DNA from: Oceanobacillus sp. Castelsardo
Lineage (GTDB): Bacteria > Bacillota > Bacilli > Bacillales > Amphibacillaceae
Direction of reading: 5' to 3'
DNA: 64,000 bases
Assembly (NCBI RefSeq): GCF_001659985.1
Contig: NZ_LYCS01000009.1
Location: forward strand, 1 to 64,000
The position numbers and the translations under genes are program-made. The number at the start of each line of letters is the position of its first letter. Position 1 is the stretch's first letter. Shown in pieces: positions 26,245-37,081 of the stretch. The notes beneath the pieces were generated by a model that saw only the letters and a list, made by a program, of their open reading frames with translations, made no database searches and was not told the DNA's origin.

Positions 26245-27255
26245 TTAAACCAACGACTTTGCCTTCGCTAACTCAGCCGCAACATCAATAATCATATCTT
26301 CCTGTCCACCGACTACTTCCCGTTTTCCTAATTCTACTAAAATATCACGAGAATCAAGGTTGAATTTCTCCGCAGCACGGCTTGCGTGTAATAGGAAACT
26401 AGAATAAACACCAGCATAACCTAATGTTAACCCATCTTTTGTAATTTCCTGTGGTTTTGGTAGGATAGGCGCAACGATATTTTCTGCAAGATCCATCATC
26501 TTGTAAAGGTCGATTCCAGTATCAATTCCCATTTTTTCTAATACAGCAACTAGTACTTCTGTTTGTGTATTCCCAGCACCCGCTCCTAAACAACGAACAC
26601 TACCATCAATTCTTGTAGCACCCTCTTCAATCGCAGCAAGTGTATTTCCCATCGCAAGGGAAAGATTGTTATGGGCATGGAATCCAATCTCAACAGACAG
26701 TTCTTGTTTAAGCGCTTTAATTCTTTCCCTTACTTCATTCGGAAGAAGCGCTCCCGCAGAGTCGGTTACATAAACGACATCCGCACCATAGCTTTCCATT
26801 AATTTCGCTTGTTCTACTAATTTTTCCACTGGTGCCATGTGACTCATCATTAAAAATCCAACTGTTTCCATTCCTAGTTCTTTCGCTGTTTCAATATGTT
26901 GTTTGGAAACATCCGCTTCCGTTACATGCGTCGCAACCCTTACCATTTTTGCACCAAGATTTTCAGCAACTTTTAAATCCTCAATCGTACCGATACCTGG
27001 TAACAACAACACGGAAATCTTAGAAAAATCCGCAACGCCAACCGCCGCTTCAATTAATTTTAATTCGTCTGTTTTGGATAATCCGTATTGTAAAGAAGAT
27101 CCTCCTAGTCCGTCTCCATGAGTAACTTCCACATACGGAACACGGGCGTCATTTAATGCTTTCGTAATAGATGTTACTTGTTCTACCGTGAACTGGTGAC
27201 TAATGGCATGACTTCCATCACGTAATGCTACTTCTGTAATTTTTAAATTGGACAT
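26245..27255 (-). CDS. dmpG: 4-Hydroxy-2-oxovalerate aldolase
   Basis: 336-residue TIM-barrel HMGL-like aldolase. It splits 4-hydroxy-2-oxovalerate into pyruvate and acetaldehyde, and passes acetaldehyde to the dehydrogenase encoded next to it. The metal site begins at ALRDGSHA and includes GFHAHNN; VTDSAGAL is also visible. ATG 27255 is six bases after GGAGG, better than the ATG at 27261. It lies 21 bases after the acetaldehyde dehydrogenase gene. Confidence 0.95.
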   Translation of the reverse strand: MSNLKITEVALRDGSHAISHQFTVEQVTSITKALNDARVPYVEVTHGDGLGGSSLQYGLSKTDELKLIEAAVGVADFSKISVLLLPGIGTIEDLKVAENLGAKMVRVATHVTEADVSKQHIETAKELGMETVGFLMMSHMAPVEKLVEQAKLMESYGADVVYVTDSAGALLPNEVRERIKALKQELSVEIGFHAHNNLSLAMGNTLAAIEEGATRIDGSVRCLGAGAGNTQTEVLVAVLEKMGIDTGIDLYKMMDLAENIVAPILPKPQEITKDGLTLGYAGVYSSFLLHASRAAEKFNLDSRDILVELGKREVVGGQEDMIIDVAAELAKAKSLV

Positions 27256-27276
27256 ATTCATCCTCCTCCCCGCTAC

Positions 27277-28161
27277 CTATTTTGTTGGTACGTTCAATCG
27301 ATTTTTCGCAAATTCCTCCGCTACTTTCACCGCAGCAGATGTCATGATATCCAAGTTCCCCGCGTATTTCGGTAAGTAGTGTCCTGCACCTTCTATTTCT
27401 AAGAATACGGTTACTTTATTTCCATCGAAAATGGGCTCTGTACGTAATTTATAACCTGGTACATAGGACTGAACTTTTTCACCCATTTTCACAACGGATT
27501 CGGTAATTGCCTTCTCATCGAAAGAACTAGGTTCCACAATTGCATGGACGGTATCACGCATCATAATGGCTGGTTCAGCAGGATTTAGGATAATAATTGC
27601 TTTTCCTTTTTTCGCTCCACCTACTTGTTCAATTCCTTTTGCAGTTGTTTCCGTGAATTCATCAATATTCGCTCTTGTTCCTGGGCCCGCACTTTTACTA
27701 GAGATAGTCGCAACAATTTCTCCATATTCTACTGGCGCCACTTGATTAATCGCATTGATAATCGGAATCGTTGCTTGCCCTCCACACGTAATGAGGTTTA
27801 CATTATCCGCATCCAAATGAGAACCTAGGTTAACCGTTGGAACGATAAATGGACCGATTGCAGCTGGTGTTAAATCGATCATTTGTTTTCCTAGTTTTTT
27901 GGCCACGTCAGCATTATACAAATGCGCTTTTGCACTTGTCGCATCAAAAATGATATCTACTAAATCGGGATTGTCTAGTAAACCATCTATTCCATTATCA
28001 AATACTTCCAAACCGATTTCCTTCGCATGTTGCATCCCTCTTGACGTTGCATCAATTCCCATCATCGTCGTTACTTCTAGTAATTCAGATTTTCTTAATT
28101 TTACCATTAAATCAGATCCAATATTCCCAGAACCGATAATACCGACTTTTACTTTACTCAT
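27277..28161 (-). CDS. dmpF: Acetaldehyde dehydrogenase (acylating)
   Basis: 294 residues. It oxidises acetaldehyde with NAD+ and CoA to acetyl-CoA. The Rossmann motif [12 protein letters not shown] is at the N terminus, the catalytic Cys lies in [11 protein letters not shown], and [17 protein letters not shown] is the family signature. With the aldolase it should form the substrate-channelling complex. ATG 28161 follows GGAGG by six bases. Confidence 0.95.
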   Translation of the reverse strand: MSKVKVGIIGSGNIGSDLMVKLRKSELLEVTTMMGIDATSRGMQHAKEIGLEVFDNGIDGLLDNPDLVDIIFDATSAKAHLYNADVAKKLGKQMIDLTPAAIGPFIVPTVNLGSHLDADNVNLITCGGQATIPIINAINQVAPVEYGEIVATISSKSAGPGTRANIDEFTETTAKGIEQVGGAKKGKAIIILNPAEPAIMMRDTVHAIVEPSSFDEKAITESVVKMGEKVQSYVPGYKLRTEPIFDGNKVTVFLEIEGAGHYLPKYAGNLDIMTSAAVKVAEEFAKNRLNVPTK

Positions 28162-28176
28162 GTTCATCCCTCCTCT

Positions 28177-28971
28177 TTACTCTGAAAATGAAACTTCCAC
28201 TGAACCTAACTCAGCAAATTTTACATAAAAATGATCTCCTGGTTTTGCTTCTACCATCGCAGACAATGCTCCGGATAAAATGACTTCACCAGCTTTTAGT
28301 GAAATCCCATAGTTTGATAGTTTGTTAGCCAACCATGCGACACATTTAACAGGGTCCCCTAATGCCGCAGCACCAACTCCTGTATTTTGAAGTTCTCCAT
28401 TTTTATACAAAGCCATTCCTATTTGCTTCACATCAAGGTCTGCTGGCTTTTTGAATGTTTCTCCAAGCACGTAAAGTCCTGAAGAAGCATTATCCGCAAC
28501 TGTATCGGCTAATGTGATTTTCCAATCCTTAATACGACTGTCCACGATTTCAATTGCGGGCACAATCAAATCTGTCGCTTTTAACACATCTAAAGAAGTG
28601 ACATTTGGACCAACTAAATCCTCTTTTAAAATAAAAGCAAGCTCGCCTTCTATTTTTGGTTGTAGAACACGGTTAAATGGGACAGTACCTTTATTTTCTA
28701 CATACATATCATCAAATAAATGCCCATAATCCGGCTCCCCAACTCCGAGCATTTCTTGCACTGCTTTAGAAGTTAAACCGATTTTTTTACCCGTAATACG
28801 TTGTCCATTTTGCAAATATCCGTTAATCGTGTGTAATTGCACTTGATATGCTTCATCAACGGTAATGGAAGGATCCAGCTCTGTAATAGGCTGAACCCCT
28901 TCTCCATTATCCCAGGCACTTGCTAAATGTTTTGCATGACTTTCTGTTTTAGGTGTCGTTTCTATTTTCAT
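28177..28971 (-). CDS. dmpE: 2-Oxopent-4-enoate (2-hydroxypentadienoate) hydratase
   Basis: 264-residue paralogue of the decarboxylase encoded downstream. It adds water to 2-hydroxypenta-2,4-dienoate to give 4-hydroxy-2-oxovalerate. Hydratase-type markers are KKIGLTSKAVQEMLGV, EPDYGHLFDDM, KIEGELAFIL and EIVDSRIKDWKI. It lies between the semialdehyde dehydrogenase and acetaldehyde dehydrogenase genes, with spacings of 10-15 bases. Confidence 0.9.
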   Translation of the reverse strand: MKIETTPKTESHAKHLASAWDNGEGVQPITELDPSITVDEAYQVQLHTINGYLQNGQRITGKKIGLTSKAVQEMLGVGEPDYGHLFDDMYVENKGTVPFNRVLQPKIEGELAFILKEDLVGPNVTSLDVLKATDLIVPAIEIVDSRIKDWKITLADTVADNASSGLYVLGETFKKPADLDVKQIGMALYKNGELQNTGVGAAALGDPVKCVAWLANKLSNYGISLKAGEVILSGALSAMVEAKPGDHFYVKFAELGSVEVSFSE

Positions 28972-28981
28972 ATAGATCCTC

Positions 28982-30445
28982 CTATAGTTTTAAGGTAACA
29001 TTCGTTATTTCAGAATAGAAATCAAAACTATTTAACCCACCTTCACGGCCAATTCCACTGCGCTTCATACCACCAAATGGAGTACGTAAATCACGAAGGA
29101 ACCAAGTGTTTACCCATACCATTCCTGCTTCAATTTGTGCAGATAGACGAGCCGCGCGTTTCACATCACCAGTCCAAAGGCTGGCACTTAATCCATAATG
29201 TGTATCATTTACTTGTTCCATTACTTCTTCCTCCGTATCAAATGGAAGGACCGTTACAACTGGACCAAAGATTTCTTCACGTACACAACGAGAATCTCTT
29301 CCTAATCCTGTAATAATTGTTGGTTCTACATAGAAACCTTTCTCGATATCTGCTTTCTTACCACCTGTTAAGAAAGTACCGCCTTCTTCTTTGGCAATAT
29401 CTAAGTAGCTAAGCACTTTATTATAATGTTCTTCACTAACAAGAGCACCTACATTTGAATCATCCGCAAATGGATCGCCGACTTTTAATTCTTTCGTTTT
29501 TGCAACAAAGCGCTCTAAAAATTCATCATAAATGGCACGTTCTACGTAAATTCTTGACCCGCATAAACATACTTCCCCTTGGTTGATAAAGCTTGATTTC
29601 AAGGTAGTTTCAATGACATCATCTAAATTCGCATCCGCGAAGATAATGTTTGGATTTTTTCCACCTAGTTCAAACGATAATTTTTTTAAAGTTGGTGCTG
29701 CAGATTTCATAATCGCGCTTCCTGTAATAGTTTCACCAGTAAAAGCAATCGCATCTACATCATCATGGGAACTAAGTGCAGCGCCTGTCTCACCAAATCC
29801 ATGTACCATGTTTACCACACCATCTGGTACTCCAGCATCTGTACAAATTTGTGCTAAAACAGTTGCTGTCATTGGAGTTACTTCAGACGGTTTCATGACT
29901 ACTGTATTTCCTGCTGCAAGTGCCGGAGCCAATTTCCAAGTCATTAAAAGTAATGGTAAGTTCCATGGGTTAATTAATCCAACTACTCCAACAGGACGAC
30001 GGACGGAATAGTGAATCGCAATATCATCTTGTTGATAGGATTCATTACCAACTGTTGTCATAAAGTCAGCAAAGAAATGGAAATTATATGCCGCTCTATC
30101 AATATCTACGCTAGTCGATAACCATAATGGCTTTCCAGTATCTAGTGATTCAAGTGCCGCTAACTCATCTTTTCTCTCTAAAATCAAATCCCCAATTTTA
30201 CGGATAATAGCGGAACGTTTGCGAACTGGCATATTCGCCCACTCACCTTTTAATGCCTTTCTCGCTACTTCTACCGCTTCATTAACGTCTTCTTTTCCCC
30301 CTTCTGCAACTACCCCTAACACTTCTTCTGTTGCAGGATTAATATTTTCAAATGTTTTCCCACTTTTTGATTCTACGTATTTTCCTCCAATATAATGGGA
30401 ACAATTAATTGGTTTAACCTCTACCTTTTGTTTCGTCGTTTGCAT
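28982..30445 (-). CDS. dmpC: 2-Hydroxymuconate semialdehyde dehydrogenase (first paralogue)
   Basis: 487-residue NAD-dependent aldehyde dehydrogenase. The catalytic Glu is in FELGGKNPN and the catalytic Cys in NQGEVCLCGSR. It oxidises 2-hydroxymuconate semialdehyde to 2-hydroxymuconate, the oxidative branch of meta cleavage. It is the first gene of the downstream catabolic operon. The ATG has a GGAGG site, and an IclR-type motif lies about 100 bases upstream. A second copy (37082-38545) is clearly paralogous over its whole length. Confidence 0.93.
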   Translation of the reverse strand: MQTTKQKVEVKPINCSHYIGGKYVESKSGKTFENINPATEEVLGVVAEGGKEDVNEAVEVARKALKGEWANMPVRKRSAIIRKIGDLILERKDELAALESLDTGKPLWLSTSVDIDRAAYNFHFFADFMTTVGNESYQQDDIAIHYSVRRPVGVVGLINPWNLPLLLMTWKLAPALAAGNTVVMKPSEVTPMTATVLAQICTDAGVPDGVVNMVHGFGETGAALSSHDDVDAIAFTGETITGSAIMKSAAPTLKKLSFELGGKNPNIIFADANLDDVIETTLKSSFINQGEVCLCGSRIYVERAIYDEFLERFVAKTKELKVGDPFADDSNVGALVSEEHYNKVLSYLDIAKEEGGTFLTGGKKADIEKGFYVEPTIITGLGRDSRCVREEIFGPVVTVLPFDTEEEVMEQVNDTHYGLSASLWTGDVKRAARLSAQIEAGMVWVNTWFLRDLRTPFGGMKRSGIGREGGLNSFDFYSEITNVTLKL

Positions 30446-30542
30446 GAAAAATTCCTCCCTAATTATTTCTTTATTTCATTTATTAGTTATCTTTCGTTAC
30501 AAATTCATTATAGGTTTGAAAAATGGAATTAAAAAGGTCACA

Positions 30543-30559
30543 GTTCCTCTATACGCAAC
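30543..30559. promoter_or_regulatory. IclR-type operator motif upstream of the catabolic operon
   Basis: GTTCCTCTATACGCAAC, one of four 17-bp copies in the cluster. It lies in the divergent region between the dehydrogenase-led operon (minus) and the IclR gene (plus). The left half is identical to the copy at 25054. Confidence 0.7.
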
Positions 30560-30660
30560 AATAGTTAAAAGATTTTAATTATTTATAGTATAATAAAAAG
30601 TAACCGTTACCAAAGACTGATAAAATTTGAATTTCATCATGAATTTCGCAAAAAATGATT

Positions 30661-30677
30661 GTTCTTATAGACAGAAC
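30661..30677. promoter_or_regulatory. Weaker IclR-type motif just upstream of the iclR gene
   Basis: GTTCTTATAGACAGAAC keeps the GTTC/GAAC ends and the 17-bp spacing, but its centre differs from the other three copies. It lies about 22 bases before the regulator's start codon, which would suit self-repression. Confidence 0.5.
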
Positions 30678-30698
30678 ATGTATATTGGAGGAGATATG

Positions 30699-31502
30699 AT
30701 GAAGAAAAAAAATAGCGACCCGCAAATTCTTTCTTCCGTTAGAAATGCATTACGAATTTTAAAAAGCTTTTCTACATTTGAACCAACTCAAAAAGTGAGT
30801 GAACTTGCTGAAGAACTAGGACTAGCAAAAAGTACGGTTAGCAGGCTACTATCTACTCTTGCTACGGAAGGTTTTGTAATTAAGGATGAGCGAACGAGAG
30901 ATTATCGCTTAGGGTTATCTGTTTTAACCCTTGGAGGAATTGTAACGAACAACTTGGAGATTCATAAAGAAGCTGCACCTGTTCTCAATAGATTAGTGAG
31001 TGATACTGGCGAGACAGCGCATTTATCTATATTGGATGATCTAGAGACGATTTATATTCATAAAGAGGAGTGTCATCACCCCGTCCGTATCCTTACACAT
31101 ATCGGTCGACGCAACCCAGCATATTGCACAGGGTCTGGTAAAGTATTACTAGCATTTAGTGATACTGATATTTTAGAAAGAGTCATTGATAAAGGATTAG
31201 TCTCTTATACCGACAATAGTATTACAGATCCAATTCAACTCAGAAAAGAAATGGAAATGATCCAAAAACAAGGATATGCAGTAAGTACAGAGGAATTGAC
31301 AATCGGAACAAGATCTGTTGCCGCACCAATACGAGATTACACTGGGAAAGTAGTCAGCTCCATCGCCGTTGTAGGACCAATTCAACGTATGAAAAACGGC
31401 AAAATTCCAGATATCGCAAATAAAGTAGTAAACGCAGCAAAAGACGCATCCGAGCGATTAGGCTATGATGAACGATACTTTAGACAGTTTTCAGGGAGTT
31501 AA
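30699..31502 (+). CDS. IclR-family transcriptional regulator of the aromatic cluster
   Basis: 267 residues. An N-terminal winged helix-turn-helix (VRNALRILKSFS, KVSELAEELGLAKSTVSRLL) is followed by the IclR ligand domain (GETAHLSILDDLETIYIHKE, RRNPAYCTGSGKVLLAF, SVAAPIRDYTGKVVSSIAVV). It would bind aromatic ligands or pathway intermediates and control the flanking operons. ATG 30699 follows GGAGGAG at a normal distance; several upstream in-frame starts lack a site. It is transcribed divergently from the catabolic operon. Confidence 0.93.
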   Translation: MKKKNSDPQILSSVRNALRILKSFSTFEPTQKVSELAEELGLAKSTVSRLLSTLATEGFVIKDERTRDYRLGLSVLTLGGIVTNNLEIHKEAAPVLNRLVSDTGETAHLSILDDLETIYIHKEECHHPVRILTHIGRRNPAYCTGSGKVLLAFSDTDILERVIDKGLVSYTDNSITDPIQLRKEMEMIQKQGYAVSTEELTIGTRSVAAPIRDYTGKVVSSIAVVGPIQRMKNGKIPDIANKVVNAAKDASERLGYDERYFRQFSGS

Positions 31503-31506
31503 TAGA

Positions 31507-31802
31507 ACGAGGCTGGGACATAACTAAAGAATTTAACCTAAAAGGCGAACAATGCACTATTTAAGCGGAGGAAATATACGTAGACTCCTTGAAAATGCAT
31601 CCGCATTTTCTGCGTGCGATGTATCGCTGACGTAGCGTTCCTTGTCCTGCGGGAGGAAAGGCCTAGGTGAGACTACGTAGGGCGATAGCCCGGAGTAGGC
31701 TCAACAGCCGCCCGCGGAAAGCGAAGTATATTTCCGAAGCGATTATTCGCTCAATCATGTTCAGATTTCATGTGGTTAAAATACTTTTGTCCCAGCCTCG
31801 TT
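31507..31802. repeat. Intergenic repeat with 15-bp perfect terminal inverted repeats
   Basis: A 296-bp element bounded by AACGAGGCTGGGACA and its exact reverse complement. The interior is richer in G+C than its surroundings, with hairpin-forming stretches (GTCCTGCGGGAGG, GATAGCCCGG, GCCGCCCGCGG) and copies of ATTTCC(GAAGCG)-type ends. There is no open frame of note. It resembles the small structured repeats that begin GAGGCTGGGACA in many Bacillaceae and staphylococci. It sits between the IclR gene and the TRAP genes, which converge. Confidence 0.85.
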
Positions 31803-31809
31803 TTTTCAA

Positions 31810-33114
31810 TTATCCAGTGAGAGAAGGTAAAAAGGTTACAATACCAGGGAAGATAATTAAGATAATCAAAAAGATGACCATTACCGCAATTGCTGGTAAA
31901 ACCCCTTTAAAAATTTGTTCAATCGGAACTTCCTTCACCACACCACTAATAATATACACACTTAGTCCTAATGGCGGGGTCAATACACCAATATTGATCA
32001 TTAATACCATGATGATACCAAACCATAATCCATCAAAACCTAACGATGTAATAATCGGGAATACGATTGGTAATGTTAAGGTCATAATCGCAATACCTTC
32101 TAGGAACATCCCTAAGAATAAATAAACTAATAGAATTAACCCTAGTATAATATATGGCGATACATCCATAGATACGACCGCATTTGTTAGATGTTCAGGA
32201 ATCCGACTTAATGCTAGGAAACTCCCAAATAAATTAGCACCAATAAAGATTAAGAAAATCATCACCGATAATCGTAAAGATTCATCAAGGGATTCTAACA
32301 TACCTTTGAAATCCAATCGTTTCATAATAATCGTTACGATAAATGCTAAAAATGCACCAATCCCACCTGCTTCACTTGGTGTAAATACACCCAGGTAAAT
32401 GCCACCTATACTAATAAGAAAGATTAATAGAAACGGCCAAATGGATTTTAAAGAAGCAACCTTATCCCCAAAAGAGATTGTCTCCACTTTTGCTGGAGCA
32501 TTAGACGGATTTAACTTCACTTGAAGCTGAATCAAGAAAATAAACAAAAGCGTTAAAATGATTCCTGGTACAAATCCACCAATCAATAGCGGGCCAATCG
32601 GTACATTTGTCAATGCCCCGTAGATAATTAATAAAACACTTGGTGGAATTAATGCCCCTAGAGTTCCACCTGCCGCTACAGCCGCAGTGGAGAACGTTGT
32701 TTTATAGTTATACTTTTTCATTTCTGGAATACTTACTCTAGCAATGGTTGCTGTTGTTGCGTTAGAGGAACCAGAAATCGCTCCAAAAATAGAAGAGGCA
32801 CCTATTGTAGCAATTGCTAGACCACCACGCACTTTACCAAACCATTTATGAACAGCAGAAAACAAGTCATTTCCTAATCCGGAATAGGACAAAAACATCC
32901 CCATTAGGATAAATAACGGAATAACACTTAGCCCATAGTCATTAGACGTCCCAAATGCCGCCATCGATAATTGCGCTAATCCTACTGTTCCATCCGTAAT
33001 CCAAGACACTCCCAAAAATCCAATCAAAAATAAGGATAGACCAACAGAAACTCGTAAGAATATAAGGACAAGCAATAAAATAATACCTAGTATTCCTATT
33101 ATCTCAGGACTCAT
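31810..33114 (-). CDS. TRAP transporter large permease (DctM-type)
   Basis: 434 residues, hydrophobic over nearly the whole length (about 12 helices), with the family signatures GGTLGALIPPSVLLIIYG and NIGVLTPPLG. It forms the channel that moves a carboxylate into the cell on a sodium or proton gradient. It overlaps the small permease gene by 11 bases. Given the cluster, the substrate is probably 4-hydroxybenzoate, protocatechuate or a related aromatic acid. Confidence 0.93.
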   Translation of the reverse strand: MSPEIIGILGIILLLVLIFLRVSVGLSLFLIGFLGVSWITDGTVGLAQLSMAAFGTSNDYGLSVIPLFILMGMFLSYSGLGNDLFSAVHKWFGKVRGGLAIATIGASSIFGAISGSSNATTATIARVSIPEMKKYNYKTTFSTAAVAAGGTLGALIPPSVLLIIYGALTNVPIGPLLIGGFVPGIILTLLFIFLIQLQVKLNPSNAPAKVETISFGDKVASLKSIWPFLLIFLISIGGIYLGVFTPSEAGGIGAFLAFIVTIIMKRLDFKGMLESLDESLRLSVMIFLIFIGANLFGSFLALSRIPEHLTNAVVSMDVSPYIILGLILLVYLFLGMFLEGIAIMTLTLPIVFPIITSLGFDGLWFGIIMVLMINIGVLTPPLGLSVYIISGVVKEVPIEQIFKGVLPAIAVMVIFLIILIIFPGIVTFLPSLTG

Positions 33115-33673
33115 CCGGATTCACCGCCTTTAATAGTGAGTTAAAGCCATCTAATAATAATGTAAGCGCAAAAGAGAAAGCACCAATTATTGTTAGACCG
33201 GAGAAGATATATAATGGTAAACCAAGGTCACCACTTGTTTCTCCACCAATCCAAACCCTTACTGAATACTCATATAGTTGCCATGTCGTTAAACATAACA
33301 GAATAAATAATACAAATGAAGACAGGCTATAAAGAATATGTTGGCTTTTATTTGACATCTTTTTAGTGAAGAAATCAATTTCAATATGATTTTTCTTTAA
33401 TTGTCCTGCACCTAAACTATAGAAAATCATTAAAGCAAGTAATAAACCCGTCAATTCATATGTTCCGATGATTGGGGATTTGAAAAAGAATCTTCCAGCC
33501 ACATCCGCAGTCGTTAAAAACATTAGCGCCATCAACAAGACACTAGAAATTTTATGTAACACGTTATTTAAACTAATCGTAACTTTTCCTAAGACCCTTG
33601 TAAATTTAGCCAACCCGGGCTCTTGATTGATCGCAACATTTAGTTGTTTTTCTTTGTTTAATTGTTGTCCCAT
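33104..33673 (-). CDS. TRAP transporter small permease (DctQ-type)
   Basis: 189 residues with four predicted membrane helices and the DctQ-type segment ADVAGRFFFKSPIIGTYELT. It pairs with the large permease whose gene overlaps it by 11 bases. ATG 33673 is eight bases after AAAGGAG; GTG 33682 lies within the site. The binding-protein gene ends about 15 bases upstream. Confidence 0.92.
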   Translation of the reverse strand: MGQQLNKEKQLNVAINQEPGLAKFTRVLGKVTISLNNVLHKISSVLLMALMFLTTADVAGRFFFKSPIIGTYELTGLLLALMIFYSLGAGQLKKNHIEIDFFTKKMSNKSQHILYSLSSFVLFILLCLTTWQLYEYSVRVWIGGETSGDLGLPLYIFSGLTIIGAFSFALTLLLDGFNSLLKAVNPDES

Positions 33674-33688
33674 TCTTCCCACTCCTTT

Positions 33689-34747
33689 CTATTGATTGTT
33701 TTCTTCTATTAATCGAACTGCTTCATCATAAATTTTTTGTCCAGGAATTCCTCGGTCTTCCATTCTTTTAATCCAGTTTTCGGCAACATGATCAGAAGCA
33801 TCTTTAAATTTATTCAATTCTTCTTCTGGAAGTTCGATAAATTCTACACCCGCCGCTTTGGCTTCTTCTTCTGCTTTTTCTTTTTGTTCATCAAAGGTTC
33901 TACCAGCCATAGCTGCCATTGATAGTCCTAGTAGTTCTTCTTCTAACAATTCCTTTTCATCAGCTGTAAATTTCTTTTCCCAGCTATTTTCATTCATCGA
34001 AACATAGAATAAATTCGTATTAAAATAACCTACCGTTACGTAATCAACAAGATCCGTTAAATTAAAATCTTTGATTGCTGCAATTGGTAGAACCCCTCCA
34101 TCGATAACTCCTTTTTGAATCGCGTCATAAATATCAGGTGCCCCCAAGGATACAGGAGTAGCTCCCCAAGCCTCTAGCATTTGACTACCTTCTTCAGATG
34201 GCGTTCTTAACCTTAGTCCTTTTACATCTTCAAAACTACGAACTGCTTTGCCCTTTGTAACAATTGCATATGGATCAGCTGCATGAATCCATAGAGGCTT
34301 AACATCCCAATATTCATCTTGAATTTCTGGGAATGTTTCATATAATTTCTGCGCAACAATACTTAATTCTTCACCAGTACCTTCTGCCATAAAAGGTAGA
34401 TTTAACACAGACTGTACTGGATACCTTCCAGCATTATACCCATGAATTCCTCTTCCAACATCCATTAAACCGGTTACAATATTATCTAGTGTTTCATTAG
34501 GTCCTCCCAACGCTCCACCCATATACATACGGAAATCCACCCTACCATTTGTTAACTTTTCTACTTCTTCTGCAAAATATGGAAAAGTAGTTGCATTTTG
34601 TACGTGTGGCGGACCATCCATACTACCAAAATTTAGTGTGACATTTTCACTTTCTTTTGCCGAACTAGTAGAACATCCAGCTAAAACGATTAGGCCAAGC
34701 ATGATAAATATAAAAGCGGATATCCATTTCAACCTTGTTTTGATCAT
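33689..34747 (-). CDS. TRAP transporter substrate-binding lipoprotein (DctP-type)
   Basis: 352 residues. Signal peptide with lipobox (IVLAGC, Cys about residue 23), so the mature protein is anchored by lipid to the outer membrane face. Family features include FRMYMGGALGGPNETLDNIV, the region LRLRTPSEEGSQMLEAWGAT with the conserved carboxylate-binding Arg, and a later GVLPIAAI. ATG 34747 follows AAAGGAG by eight bases; the 28-residue upstream extension has no site. It comes after pobA in the same direction, with a hairpin between them that may lower expression of one part. Confidence 0.93.
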   Translation of the reverse strand: MIKTRLKWISAFIFIMLGLIVLAGCSTSSAKESENVTLNFGSMDGPPHVQNATTFPYFAEEVEKLTNGRVDFRMYMGGALGGPNETLDNIVTGLMDVGRGIHGYNAGRYPVQSVLNLPFMAEGTGEELSIVAQKLYETFPEIQDEYWDVKPLWIHAADPYAIVTKGKAVRSFEDVKGLRLRTPSEEGSQMLEAWGATPVSLGAPDIYDAIQKGVIDGGVLPIAAIKDFNLTDLVDYVTVGYFNTNLFYVSMNENSWEKKFTADEKELLEEELLGLSMAAMAGRTFDEQKEKAEEEAKAAGVEFIELPEEELNKFKDASDHVAENWIKRMEDRGIPGQKIYDEAVRLIEENNQ

Positions 34748-34840
34748 CTTCTTGCTCCTTTCTACAAAATTTGCCGTAACTATAAACGGAATATTGGTAA
34801 TATTCAGTAAACAGAGGGTAAACAATAACATCTTCTTAGG

Positions 34841-34872
34841 TTAACCTACCACCTTTTATGATGGCAGGTTAA
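34841..34872 (-). terminator. Hairpin between pobA and the TRAP genes
   Basis: Arms TTAACCTACCA/TGGCAGGTTAA with one mismatch and a loop of ten bases. On the minus strand the stem is followed by an AT-rich stretch rather than a clean T run (CCTAAGAAG), so it may attenuate or stabilise the message rather than stop it. Confidence 0.6.
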
Positions 34873-34882
34873 TGGGAACAAT

Positions 34883-36109
<1,227 letters not shown>

Positions 36110-36139
36110 TTAAGAAACATATTTCATAAGTATAACTAA

Positions 36140-36167
36140 GGCATTCACCCAGCCTAAAGTGAATGCC
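36140..36167. terminator. Hairpin between the ring-cleavage gene and pobA
   Basis: A perfect nine-bp stem (GGCATTCAC/GTGAATGCC) with a ten-base loop. The T run is on the plus-strand side (TTTTTT), not after the stem on the minus strand, so it is unlikely to end the minus-strand operon efficiently. Confidence 0.55.
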
Positions 36168-36192
36168 AAGTTTTTTAAGGTGTTTTTCTTTT

Positions 36193-37038
36193 TTATGCAA
36201 GTACAATCTTAGGTGATTCAGCTAAATTAGAATAGTCCTTTTCAGCAAATGTAATTAATGCATTCCAACTTCCAGACGATTGACCATCTGCTAAGTAGCT
36301 AGGTGTCCAACTCTTGTCAATCATACTGAATAGCATCGCGATATGGCGGCCACCGGATTCTACTCTTGCCATTCTTGCATACTCAGGAAGCATGTTATAA
36401 GCAGATTCATAGTCTTTCTTCTTCACTAAATTAACAAACTGTTTATCCAATGCATGCTCAGAAACCGTTGGAACATTATGACGTCCTCTTACTAGATTAT
36501 GAGATAACGCTCCACTGGAAAGGAAGACATATTTCTTATCGCTTTCTCTTAAGACTTGGGCGATGACTTGCCCCCATTTATTCGTTTCTTCTAAACTTGC
36601 CGCTAAAGTTACCGATAAATTTACAATCGGAATATTGCTTTTTGGAGTTAGATAGCGTAGTGGAACAACACTACCATAATCCCAAACATAGTAAGGATCA
36701 TCTACCCCTTTAACATCCAGGTTCGCTGCTAATCCAGCTTCTACTAATTGATTTCCTAATTCCGGATCCCCTGGGAAGTAATACGGAACATCCTTGATTA
36801 AATCAGGCGCTTCCGTTGCTGTTAGGGATCCTTTATGAACAGGTGTCGAATCTACATAGTGAAAGAAAGTAGATGGCCAATGACAAGAAACAAGAACAAT
36901 GGCATCTGGCTTAATTTTGTCAATTTCCTTACTTAGTTTTTTCATTGCATTTACCATTTCTCTTTGAAACTCAGGAACTTTCTCCTCATGTGTAATACTA
37001 GGTACGTGTGGAACTAATGCAGCCAATTCAATAGTCAT
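36193..37038 (-). CDS. praA: Class III extradiol dioxygenase, likely protocatechuate 2,3-dioxygenase
   Basis: 281 residues of the LigB-type superfamily. Likely iron ligands are the first His (ALVPHVPS) and the His of VLVSCHWPS; other landmarks are YYVWDYGSVVPLRYL and FLSSGALSHN. It is placed between pobA and a semialdehyde dehydrogenase, with no PcaGH or LigA-type partner, and the downstream genes process 2-hydroxymuconate semialdehyde. That points to 2,3 cleavage of protocatechuate as in the Paenibacillus pra pathway, rather than 4,5 or 3,4 cleavage. Regiospecificity is inferred from context. Confidence 0.8.
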   Translation of the reverse strand: MTIELAALVPHVPSITHEEKVPEFQREMVNAMKKLSKEIDKIKPDAIVLVSCHWPSTFFHYVDSTPVHKGSLTATEAPDLIKDVPYYFPGDPELGNQLVEAGLAANLDVKGVDDPYYVWDYGSVVPLRYLTPKSNIPIVNLSVTLAASLEETNKWGQVIAQVLRESDKKYVFLSSGALSHNLVRGRHNVPTVSEHALDKQFVNLVKKKDYESAYNMLPEYARMARVESGGRHIAMLFSMIDKSWTPSYLADGQSSGSWNALITFAEKDYSNLAESPKIVLA

Positions 37039-37081
37039 ATAAATAACCCCCTAATTTAATTTTTTATTTTTGAATAACCTC

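Noticed and set aside
29583-30011. 142-codon plus-strand frame inside the dehydrogenase gene
   Set aside because: It is fully antisense to a well-supported aldehyde dehydrogenase; similar long shadows occur in the second paralogue and the tricarboxylate-type permease.
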